From: B18-G4 sp032250805
GTDB lineage: Bacteria > Bacteroidota > Bacteroidia > Bacteroidales > B18-G4
Length of the DNA stretch: 14,973 bases
NCBI GenBank assembly: GCA_032250805.1
Contig: JAVVEM010000052.1
Span: 1 to 14,973, forward strand
Direction of reading: 5' to 3'
Part shown: piece by piece, positions 9,103 to 14,973 of the stretch
How the letters are laid out: each line of letters starts with the position of its first letter
Numbering within the stretch: position 1 is the stretch's first letter
The notes under the pieces: model-generated
The model's input: only the letters and a program-made list of their open reading frames with translations
Databases searched by the model: none
What the model was told of the DNA's origin: nothing
Translations under genes and position numbers: made by a program

Positions 9103-9125
9103 GGATGCTGGATGCTGGATACTGG
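9103..9125. repeat. Tandem 7-bp repeat (GGATGCT)x3.3
   Basis: Read on the plus strand, GGATGCT occurs at 9103-9109 and 9110-9116, then GGATACT at 9117-9123, then GG. The tract sits in the 87-bp gap between the GT-C gene (stop at 9179) and the wzx TTG start (9091), about 12 bp upstream of that start. It is non-coding on the transcribed strand. Whether copy number varies cannot be told from one sequence. Confidence 0.85.
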
Positions 9126-9153
9126 TCACTGAAAAATGGACACTAACTAAACA

Positions 9154-9171
9154 CTCAAAACTTAAAACTTT
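9154..9171. repeat. Short 7-bp periodic tract (CTYAAAA)x2.5
   Basis: On the plus strand CTCAAAA (9154-9160) is followed by CTTAAAA (9161-9167) and a partial CTTT. It lies in the same gap as the GGATGCT tract and, like it, has a 7-bp period, although the unit is unrelated. It starts only a few bases after the stop of the preceding gene on the transcribed strand. The tract is so short that chance cannot be ruled out. Confidence 0.5.
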
Positions 9172-9178
9172 GGTGATC

Positions 9179-10915
9179 TTACCGGTCTGAATAGAATAGT
9201 AAATAGTTATACCCCAGCTTGGTGAGGTTATGGCCGTCGGTGCCGAGTTCCACCACGTTGTAGGAGATGGGGAAGTCCCAGCCGCTGCCGGCCAGGAAAT
9301 GCGTGAGCATGGGAACCTGGTATTCGTCTATGATGATGTATCCAGCCTTTTCCGGCGGAATGTTGTCCCTGTCGTTCACGAAGAACTCGGCCGAATAGGT
9401 GAGGCGGTGCGGCACGTAACCGCCGGCCATATAAACCAGCATGAAGGTCTCGTAAAAGGCCAGCACCTCGCCGCCGGGCTTGAACCCGGCTTTTTTCAAT
9501 TGCCTGATCCCGGTTTCATAAAAATCGCACTGGTATTCCGATACCCCGATATTGGTAAAACGTTTGGCATTCTCCACCAAATAGCGCGAGCGCTTTATAC
9601 TGTAGTTGTAATGGATGTGCTTGAGGAAGCCCTGCGCCGCAAACACCACGAAGAACACGATAATGAAGGCCGTATGCCAGACGGGGATCCGCTCCGTGGC
9701 GAAGTGTTTTTTGAATTCGGCCAGGAGGATGAAATAGGCCAGGGCCCAGAAGGGCATGAAATATACCATCTTCATCTCGAGGCGCTGGTTTGAGCCGGCC
9801 ACCGCCAGCAGGGGCAGGGCCATGAGCAGCAGGGCAAAAATAAAGTTTTTCGACAAGCGGAAGCGCTCCCTGCCGGCCACCATCTGTATGCCGGCATTGG
9901 CCAGCAGCAGCAGGGCGGGCAGCAGCAGGATGTTCGAAAACCAGCCTGACAGCCTGTAGGCGGCTACCAGCAGGATCAGCCCGAAAAGGAAGTTGAGGAG
10001 CATGCGGTGGACCAGCTTTCGGTAGGCCAGCAGGAAGTACACGATGCCAAGGCCCAGCAGGGGAAGGTATACTTTGAGCATGCCCATAAAATATTTACCG
10101 ATGATCAGCCATTGCCCGCCGGCATCATATTTTGCCTTCGGTGCCTTGGCCGAATTGGCATAGGCCCACAGGGCCTCGCGGAAAAATTCCATGAGGTTGT
10201 GGATGACCATGCTGTAAATGATGGCACCGGCCGCCAACCCTCCCAGCAAGGCTGTCCAGGTCAGTAACATTTTCCTTCCGGCAGGGTAGGCATATATGCC
10301 CGTGAGCAGGAAAATGAGGCCGATCAGCAACATGCCGGAGGGGGGATAATTGGCCAGACCGAATACCATCACAAATCCCGCCCCGGCAAAGGAGAGGAAT
10401 TTCACGGCCCCGTGTTGCACGTTCAGGCCGGCAAATAACAGGCTGAACACCAGCAAGTAGGCCATCAGCTGCATGTTGTCGTAATAGATCACCGGACTGG
10501 CATATGCAAAGCACAGGGTGCCGGCCAGCAGGCTCATGCCATAGTACAACCCCCTGTTGATGAACCGGCCGTATTGCCCTTCAAGCCAGCGCAGGGCCGT
10601 AAAATGAAACAGCAGCAACAGCAGGATGGTGAGCACCACCCTGACCCAACGGAACATCAGCACGTTATCTTCAGGTATGAAGAAGAATATAGTTCTTACG
10701 ATACGGTGAAAGTCGGTAGTACCTGGCCCCAGATCCTGTCCGCCCAGGTACCCCAGCAGATAATAGCCTTCATCAATGGATACCCCTTTGTTAACCGACC
10801 AGAAGATCAGAGGGTACAGTACCATAACGGCACCGATCGCCAATACCTTCGGTTGGAAAATGAGCGTTATTAAACGGAAAATCTTTTGATCCGTAAGTTT
10901 ATGAATGAAGTCCAT
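9179..10915 (-). CDS. Polytopic GT-C-type glycosyltransferase with C-terminal soluble domain, 578 aa
   Basis: This membrane protein has about a dozen hydrophobic segments between residues 25 and 435. After the first helix, NKGVSIDEGYYLLGYLGGQ (42-60) contains the D48-E49 pair expected for the catalytic loop of PMT/ArnT/RgtB-like GT-C enzymes. ASPVIYYDNMQLMAYLL further on matches the second conserved loop of that group. Residues about 440-578 form a hydrophilic, probably periplasmic domain (LKKAGFKPGGEVLAFYETF, GYIIIDEYQVPML). The likely role is transfer of a sugar from polyprenyl phosphate onto a glycan at the outer face of the inner membrane. The ATG overlaps the rffA stop by one base (TAATG), so it is translated directly after the amino-sugar genes. 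That position makes it the best candidate user of an undecaprenyl-P-amino sugar, although this is inference. Confidence 0.75.
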   Translation of the reverse strand: MDFIHKLTDQKIFRLITLIFQPKVLAIGAVMVLYPLIFWSVNKGVSIDEGYYLLGYLGGQDLGPGTTDFHRIVRTIFFFIPEDNVLMFRWVRVVLTILLLLLFHFTALRWLEGQYGRFINRGLYYGMSLLAGTLCFAYASPVIYYDNMQLMAYLLVFSLLFAGLNVQHGAVKFLSFAGAGFVMVFGLANYPPSGMLLIGLIFLLTGIYAYPAGRKMLLTWTALLGGLAAGAIIYSMVIHNLMEFFREALWAYANSAKAPKAKYDAGGQWLIIGKYFMGMLKVYLPLLGLGIVYFLLAYRKLVHRMLLNFLFGLILLVAAYRLSGWFSNILLLPALLLLANAGIQMVAGRERFRLSKNFIFALLLMALPLLAVAGSNQRLEMKMVYFMPFWALAYFILLAEFKKHFATERIPVWHTAFIIVFFVVFAAQGFLKHIHYNYSIKRSRYLVENAKRFTNIGVSEYQCDFYETGIRQLKKAGFKPGGEVLAFYETFMLVYMAGGYVPHRLTYSAEFFVNDRDNIPPEKAGYIIIDEYQVPMLTHFLAGSGWDFPISYNVVELGTDGHNLTKLGYNYLLFYSDR

Positions 10916-12042
10916 TACCCTTCAAAGTAATGTTTGATGAGTTCAGTAATCTCTTCAACCTTTTTAATCTGTAGTTCATAATACATGGGCAGCCGGAGCA
11001 GGCCATCGGTATAGCGCTCACAGTTTGGCAATTTACTGTCGTCCCCGTATTTTTTATAGAAAGCGCTCTGCTGGAGGCTGAGGTAATGGAACACTGCATG
11101 AACGCCGTTTTCTTTCAGGTGACGGATCAAGCCGTTGCGTCCTTCCGCGCTGTTGCACACCAGGAAGAACATATGGGCGTTGTTAGTGGCATAAGCCGGG
11201 ATGGCCGGGATATCGAAAAGTCCCTTTTCGGCCAGGGGTTTCAGTCCTTCGTAATAGGTGTTCCAAATGGCTTTGCGCCTGGCCTGGATATCGTCGAGCT
11301 TTTCAAGCTGGGCATAAAGAAAAGCAGCGATGATGTCGCTGGGTAGGAAGGAGGATCCGATGTCGACCCACCCATACTTGTTCACTTCCCCGCGGAAGAA
11401 TTCAGCCCGGTTGGTGCCCTTTTCCCAAATGATCTCGGCCCTTTTCACGAAGCGTTCGTCGTTGATGGCCAGCAGTCCGCCCTCCCCGCTCTGAATGTTC
11501 TTGGTTTCGTGGAAGGAGAAGCATCCCAGGTGGCCGATGCTGCCCAGCGGTTTACCCTTGTAATACGAATCGATGGCCTGTGCGGCATCTTCCACTACAA
11601 AAAGACCGTGTTTCTCTGCCAGAGCCATGATGCGGTCCATGTTACAGGCAACTCCCGCATAATGCACGGGCACGATTACCTTTGTTTTAGGTGTGATCAG
11701 TCCCCCGATCAGGTCTTCGTCCATGTTGGGATGATCCTTTTTACTGTCCAGAAAAACGATCCTTGCCCCCTGCCGCACGAAGGCCAGGGCCGTTGACACA
11801 AAGGTGTAGGAAGGCATGATCACCTCATCGCCGGGCTGTATGTCGAGCAGCAGGGCGCTCATCTCCAGGGCGTCGGTGCAGGAGGTGGTGAGCAGACATT
11901 TTTTAAACCCCCAACGTTTTTCGAAATAAGCCTGGCACTTTTTGGTATAGGGCCCGTTGCCCGAGATGTGGCCCGAAGCCACGGCGTCGCGGATGTAATC
12001 CGTTTCTTTACCCGTAAAAAAGGGCTTATTAAAATTTATCAT
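10915..12042 (-). CDS. rffA: dTDP-4-amino-4,6-dideoxygalactose transaminase (RffA/WecE)
   Basis: This PLP-dependent DegT/DnrJ/EryC1/StrS aminotransferase converts dTDP-4-keto-6-deoxyglucose and L-glutamate to dTDP-Fuc4N (EC 2.6.1.59) in the cytoplasm. Stretches such as LDIQPGDEVIMPSYTFVST (66-84), VIVPVHYAGVAC (122-133), LFVVEDAAQ (147-155) and GCFSFHETKN (173-182) are nearly the same as those I recall from E. coli WecE. The PLP lysine is K181, the same number as in E. coli, and D152 should contact the pyridine nitrogen. EKGTNRAEFFRGEV and DIGSSFLPSD are further family blocks. The length (375 aa) is normal. After the lysine the loop reads NIQSGEGG, one residue shorter than E. coli's by memory. 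The gene is GC-rich, unlike the genes just upstream. The ATG overlaps the acyltransferase stop by one base. The substrate nucleotide sugar must come from RmlA/RmlB encoded elsewhere. Confidence 0.93.
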   Translation of the reverse strand: MINFNKPFFTGKETDYIRDAVASGHISGNGPYTKKCQAYFEKRWGFKKCLLTTSCTDALEMSALLLDIQPGDEVIMPSYTFVSTALAFVRQGARIVFLDSKKDHPNMDEDLIGGLITPKTKVIVPVHYAGVACNMDRIMALAEKHGLFVVEDAAQAIDSYYKGKPLGSIGHLGCFSFHETKNIQSGEGGLLAINDERFVKRAEIIWEKGTNRAEFFRGEVNKYGWVDIGSSFLPSDIIAAFLYAQLEKLDDIQARRKAIWNTYYEGLKPLAEKGLFDIPAIPAYATNNAHMFFLVCNSAEGRNGLIRHLKENGVHAVFHYLSLQQSAFYKKYGDDSKLPNCERYTDGLLRLPMYYELQIKKVEEITELIKHYFEG

Positions 12043-12668
12043 TAAAGAATTGTAAGGCGATTGACGTAACGTAATGGATTACCTATACAACTAGAATTAG
12101 GTTTTATAGAATTGGTGACACAGGATCCAATTCCAATTCGTGTATTATCTCCTATTTCTATACTATTTGTAATGCTTGTGCCAGTCCCGATAAAACAATC
12201 ATCACCTATTTTAACATTTCCGCTAATGTTAACACCTGGGGCAATATAGGAACATCTACCAATTCTTGTATTATGTGAAATTGTGACAGTATTATGCAGA
12301 ATAACCCCATTTTCGATATGAACATTCTGGTCAATATTGCACATCGGGAAAATTATCACACTCTTTCCTATAGTAATATTAGGATTCAAATATGCACTTT
12401 TATGAATGAAATTCGTGATTTTTCTATCATGGAATAACAATGATTCTATAATATCAATTTTAGATTTAAAATGTTTATACCCCAGACAAACCAGAAAATT
12501 ATAATCTGCAAATTCCTTGTTTAAATACGAATTAAATGGGTGTACGTTATTGTTATTAAAACCGTAATCATCAAATCTGATTATACTATTTTCGGTAATC
12601 CCTTGGTCAATTAGCAAAGATTCTACTTGCTTACCCAATTCACCATATCCTATTAATCCAACTTTCAT
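12042..12668 (-). CDS. NeuD/PglD-like sugar acyltransferase (left-handed beta-helix), 208 aa
   Basis: The N-terminal small Rossmann-like subdomain (MKVGLIGYGELGKQV) binds the sugar nucleotide in PglD-type enzymes. From about residue 92 the protein is a left-handed beta-helix of hexapeptide repeats (ITIGKSVII, VHIENGVIL, TRIGRCSYI, VKIGDDCFIG, IEIGDNTRIGIG). H132, in VTISHNTRIG, lies where the catalytic His of PglD sits. Family members N-acetylate 4-amino sugars on UDP or dTDP carriers (PglD, VioB) or O-acetylate sialic acid (NeuD). Directly upstream of rffA, N-acylation of dTDP-Fuc4N is the most likely job, in place of the GNAT-type WecD of enterobacteria. The gene is clearly AT-rich. The ATG overlaps the preceding GT2 stop by 4 bp. 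The acyl donor (acetyl-CoA or another) cannot be read from sequence. Confidence 0.85.
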   Translation of the reverse strand: MKVGLIGYGELGKQVESLLIDQGITENSIIRFDDYGFNNNNVHPFNSYLNKEFADYNFLVCLGYKHFKSKIDIIESLLFHDRKITNFIHKSAYLNPNITIGKSVIIFPMCNIDQNVHIENGVILHNTVTISHNTRIGRCSYIAPGVNISGNVKIGDDCFIGTGTSITNSIEIGDNTRIGIGSCVTNSIKPNSSCIGNPLRYVNRLTIL

Positions 12669-13585
12669 ATTATTTCAGTTTCAATATAATTTGGCCTTTT
12701 TGTGGTTTTGAGATTTATTCGATATAAATATTCTCCAATAATTCCCATTCCGAAAACGATAATACCAATTCCGAATCCAAGAATAATCATAGTACTTGCA
12801 TATCCACTGATAAGATCGTCATATATTAACTTTCTTATGATTAGGTAGATAGCGTAAATTGTTGAAAATGTAAAAATGATAACTGATATGTAAGTCAATA
12901 GTCTTATTGGAGCATTGGAAAAAGTGAAAAAAATGTTTAATGCATGGTTAATTAGCTTTCTTAATGAATAGGAACTCTTTCCAATGGGTCTTTTATAGTG
13001 TTGTATATCAATACTTGAGGAATATAAAGTAATCCATGATAAATATCCATCAAGAAAAGTATATGAGTTGTTCATGCTTAGAGTTTCTTTTGCTAGGTTT
13101 GTTTTAATCAATCTGTAAGCAGAATATTCCGATGGCAAACCAGGAATACTTAATCTAATTAAGCCTTTAAGTATTCTTGAAGTTAAATTTCTGTAAAAAG
13201 AATGCTTCAATCTAACCAAGTTAGCATATACCAAATCGTAATTACCCTCTTTTTGTTTGTTAATCAACTTAATAATATCCGACGGATCATGTTGCAGATC
13301 TTCGTCCATTGTAATCAGAAAATCGCTATTCGCATGTTTAATCCCGCAAATCAAAGCATTATGTTGACCAAAATTTCTTGATAAACGTATTCCTTTAACA
13401 TGTTTGGGATATTTAGATTTAATCTCCTTAATCACTTGCCAAGTTGTTTCATTTCCCGAATCGAATACGAAAATTACCTCATAACTGTACTCTTGGTGAT
13501 TTGAGAAAAAATCTAAAATTTTTTCATACAGATGTGCTAAAGAATCATCTCCTTTATATGCAGGTATTATTATTGAGAGTCTCAT
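12665..13585 (-). CDS. GtrB/ArnC-like GT2, polyprenyl-phosphate glycosyltransferase, 306 aa
   Basis: The N-terminal GT-A domain opens LSIIIPAYKGDDSL. RLSRNFGQHNALICGI (67-82) is the signature block of the DPM1/GtrB/ArnC group, and MDEDLQHDP (93-101) holds the DXD (D94-E95-D96) followed by the typical LQ-x-P. Two C-terminal membrane helices lie at about 222-250 and 264-287, as in GtrB and ArnC. Enzymes of this group move a sugar from a nucleotide carrier to undecaprenyl phosphate at the cytoplasmic face of the inner membrane, for use by GT-C enzymes outside. The first acidic block reads FVFDSGNETTW (39-49) in place of the usual DDgSxDxT, keeping one Asp (D42). The gene is AT-rich and overlaps both neighbours by 4 bp. 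The position suggests the amino sugar made by rffA is its substrate, which is not proven. Confidence 0.88.
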   Translation of the reverse strand: MRLSIIIPAYKGDDSLAHLYEKILDFFSNHQEYSYEVIFVFDSGNETTWQVIKEIKSKYPKHVKGIRLSRNFGQHNALICGIKHANSDFLITMDEDLQHDPSDIIKLINKQKEGNYDLVYANLVRLKHSFYRNLTSRILKGLIRLSIPGLPSEYSAYRLIKTNLAKETLSMNNSYTFLDGYLSWITLYSSSIDIQHYKRPIGKSSYSLRKLINHALNIFFTFSNAPIRLLTYISVIIFTFSTIYAIYLIIRKLIYDDLISGYASTMIILGFGIGIIVFGMGIIGEYLYRINLKTTKRPNYIETEII

Positions 13586-14706
13586 AATAGGTTCATTTTT
13601 TTATTTCCCTGGTATATAAAATATCCATTACGATTTGAACTGCTTGTAAGTTTGCTTTCTTCATTACTGGTTAACTCTGTTCTGACAATTTCAGGGAACC
13701 TAATATAATTATTAATAAAGTACGAGACATAGGAACTTTGATCAGATAAGAAAAACACTCCGGAGAATAGGTTTTCGTATATATTCGGATCTGTAAAATT
13801 ACATAGAGAAATATCTATAACTCCTTTAACAAAGTCATATCCAGTTGAAAGAAAAACTAAATCGGAACCAATAAAATCCCCGCCCATCCGGGCCCCGATT
13901 TCGGTTATAAAAATTTCTTTACGGTCATTTATAATGAACTCAGCATGCGATGCCCCGAATTCTATTTCCAGAGCATCCAAGGATTTTGCCACAAGGTCGT
14001 TCAGCGTAGGCCTGATCTCCTCAGATACCAATATCGAAGGTTCGTGATGTTCCAGCTCAACAAAATGTGGGTAACCTGATGTGACCTTATCCGTGTAGGC
14101 GAGGATGTAATGTTTTCCCTCCCAGCTGATCGTTTCCACACTGATTTCTTTCCCTTCAATGAATTCTTCAATGATGGCCTGACGGGTAAATGACTTTTCA
14201 AGGGCGTATTTCACGGCATCCTCCAATTGATCTTTCGACTGGATCATGGTGATACCCAGACTGCCTGAGCGGTCTACAGGCTTAATAATGATTGGATAGC
14301 TCAGCGCTTCAAGGGTATGGAGATCATCGATGGTTCTGATAATCCTGAACCCGGGGATGGGTAAGCTATTTTTTGCAAAGGCTTCCCGCATTAAAAACTT
14401 ATTGGTAGTTAATGCGCTACTCCTGACAGAGTTTCCTGTCAGCCCCAATTTCCTGGCAACATATGCCATTGTCGGGACGGCAACATCTGTCGCAATGCTG
14501 GTTATGCCATCTATCTTTTCCTTTTGGCAAACCTCCAGGACTTTTTCTTTATTGGTAATCGAGATCGGATAATACTTATCACAATAATCCTGGCAAACGG
14601 CTCCATCTTCCCATGCCAAGCAAATGGAGGTATGACCAAGCTCCCTGGCTTTCAGAACCAATGGAAGCTGGAGATAACTTGCACCAAGTATGGCTAATTT
14701 GGCCAT
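13582..14706 (-). CDS. ATP-grasp family ligase, 374 aa
   Basis: The N-terminal pre-ATP-grasp domain starts MAKLAILGASYLQLPLV and includes ITSIATDVAVPTMAYVARKLGL (two blocks, about 68-89), a layout seen in PurK/CarB-like ATP-grasps. NKFLMREAF (102-110) and YPIIIKPVDRSGSLGI (137-152) contribute the ATP-binding lysines K103 and K142. IIEEFIEGKEISVE (178-191) covers the adenine-binding hinge. HAEFIIND and ITEIGARMGGD (E256, E269, R273) carry the metal and phosphate ligands. These enzymes join a carboxylate, through an acyl phosphate, to an amine or other nucleophile. Beside rffA and an acyltransferase it may attach or build an acyl or amino-acid group on the amino sugar; this is inference. Codons after about 280 are AT-rich, unlike the first part. 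The ATG at 14706 follows an A-rich stretch without a Shine-Dalgarno sequence, and the stop overlaps the GT2 start by 4 bp. Confidence 0.85.
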   Translation of the reverse strand: MAKLAILGASYLQLPLVLKARELGHTSICLAWEDGAVCQDYCDKYYPISITNKEKVLEVCQKEKIDGITSIATDVAVPTMAYVARKLGLTGNSVRSSALTTNKFLMREAFAKNSLPIPGFRIIRTIDDLHTLEALSYPIIIKPVDRSGSLGITMIQSKDQLEDAVKYALEKSFTRQAIIEEFIEGKEISVETISWEGKHYILAYTDKVTSGYPHFVELEHHEPSILVSEEIRPTLNDLVAKSLDALEIEFGASHAEFIINDRKEIFITEIGARMGGDFIGSDLVFLSTGYDFVKGVIDISLCNFTDPNIYENLFSGVFFLSDQSSYVSYFINNYIRFPEIVRTELTSNEESKLTSSSNRNGYFIYQGNKKMNLL

Positions 14707-14832
14707 TTGTTTGTAATTACCAGTTATTTAATAGATAAATTGTCTGGCGGGCTCTTTTCCTGCATTCAACAACCGCTATGCGGACGATAGAAATATGAAA
14801 TCTGAACTTTGAATTGCGAAATTTCCTTTTGA

Positions 14833-14853
14833 TGCCACCGGGTCCTTGGGGCA
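14833..14853 (-). other. Possible hairpin in the 160-bp gap
   Basis: Between the epimerase stop and the ATP-grasp start, bases 14833-14839 can pair with 14848-14853 (six pairs, one bulged A, eight-base loop). In the transcribed direction no U-run follows, so it is not a convincing intrinsic terminator. The rest of the gap (14707-14866) is A/T-rich, with a small CCGC/GCGG palindrome at 14773-14783. It shows no match I trust to the Bacteroidota TTTG...TAnnTTTG promoter. Confidence 0.25.
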
Positions 14854-14866
14854 AGCACTGAAACCC

Positions 14867-14973
14867 CTATCCCAAATTCTCAAAATACCACCTGCACGCC
14901 TGCGCAAAGCCTTGTGCTGCATCATACTCCGGCGCATAGCCCAGCACTGCCCCGGCCTTGTCGATGGAGGCCA
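14867..14973 (-). CDS. NAD-dependent sugar-nucleotide epimerase/dehydratase (SDR), C-terminal end only
   Basis: The right edge holds the last 35 codons of a minus-strand gene ending in TAG at 14869-14867. The visible protein is ASIDKAGAVLGYAPEY followed by DAAQGFAQACRWYFENLG. This is the usual C-terminus of extended SDR enzymes such as UDP-glucose or UDP-GlcNAc 4-epimerases (GalE/WbpP-like): an 'aDi.KAk..LGy.P.y....Gl..a..Wy' pattern. The catalytic YxxxK and the Rossmann motif lie outside the window, so the exact reaction is unknown. It is the gene immediately upstream of the ATP-grasp gene, 160 bp away, and could supply a nucleotide sugar for the cluster. The composition is GC-rich. Confidence 0.8.
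   Translation of the reverse strand, partial: ASIDKAGAVLGYAPEYDAAQGFAQACRWYFENLG

Larger units (their letters stand above)
12042..13870. other. AT-rich compositional island
   Basis: Hand counts of single 60-base rows give G+C of 35% (12301-12360), 25% (12661-12720), 35% (13321-13380) and 32% (13741-13800) inside. Outside they give 67% (11821-11880, in rffA), 45% (13861-13920), 45% (14161-14220) and 42% (14281-14340). The left border falls at the rffA start. The right border falls near codon 280 of the ATP-grasp gene, just beyond its metal-binding core. The island covers the acyltransferase, the GtrB-like gene and the last quarter of the ATP-grasp gene. No transposase, direct repeat or tRNA marks the borders, so homologous replacement is more likely than insertion of an element. 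Confidence 0.7.

Noticed and set aside
9103..9171. CRISPR array
   Set aside because: The units are only 7 bp with no spacers, so this is a simple tandem repeat.
9230..9793. A 187-codon plus-strand open frame
   Set aside because: It is antisense to the 578-residue GT-C gene, has no recognisable motif, and no promoter or spacing supports it.
12042..13870. Insertion sequence or genomic island boundary
   Set aside because: The AT-rich segment has no transposase, integrase, terminal inverted repeats or target-site duplication that I could see; only its base composition differs.
14833..14853. Intrinsic terminator after the epimerase gene
   Set aside because: A hairpin can be drawn, but no U-run follows in the transcribed direction, so it is listed only as a weak possible hairpin.
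14707..14866. Bacteroidota-type promoter upstream of the ATP-grasp gene
   Set aside because: I looked for TTTG and TAnnTTTG at suitable spacing on the minus strand and found no match; transcription may come from further upstream.

Overview
The window is a stretch of a surface-polysaccharide (O-antigen, capsule or exopolysaccharide) biosynthesis locus. Every supportable gene lies on the minus strand, so transcription runs from the right edge to the left edge. The organism is most likely a member of the Bacteroidota. Start codons follow A/T-rich stretches without clear Shine-Dalgarno sequences, the protein families and gene style fit Bacteroidales, and one intergenic gap carries short 7-bp tandem repeats of a kind I associate with that group. 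This assignment is inference; there is no rRNA or marker gene here.

Layout in transcription order: (1) the C-terminal end of an SDR sugar-nucleotide epimerase at the right edge; (2) a 160-bp gap; (3) four tightly overlapping genes: an ATP-grasp ligase, a GtrB/ArnC-like GT2 with two C-terminal membrane helices, a NeuD/PglD-like left-handed beta-helix acyltransferase, and RffA/WecE (dTDP-4-amino-4,6-dideoxygalactose transaminase); (4) a polytopic GT-C-type glycosyltransferase overlapping rffA by one base; (5) an 87-bp gap with two 7-bp-periodic repeat tracts; (6) a Wzx-type flippase, a second GT-C-type protein, three consecutive GT2 glycosyltransferases and a GT4 glycosyltransferase, all overlapping or nearly touching; (7) a third GT-C-type protein; and (8) the N-terminal half of another GT4 running off the left edge.

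How the genes may work together: RffA should make dTDP-Fuc4N (or a close 4-amino-4,6-dideoxyhexose) from a dTDP-4-keto sugar supplied by genes outside the window. The NeuD-like enzyme could N-acylate it, and the ATP-grasp enzyme may make or attach a carboxylic or amino-acid substituent. The GtrB-like enzyme could load a sugar onto undecaprenyl phosphate for use by a periplasm-facing GT-C enzyme. The soluble GT2 and GT4 enzymes would build the repeat unit on the cytoplasmic face, and Wzx would flip it. No initiating sugar-phosphate transferase and no clear Wzy polymerase is visible here.

The most notable structural feature is a strongly AT-rich island (about 12042-13870). It covers the acyltransferase, the GtrB-like gene and the 3' quarter of the ATP-grasp gene, and it is flanked by much more GC-rich sequence. 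This suggests cassette exchange with one breakpoint inside the ATP-grasp gene.
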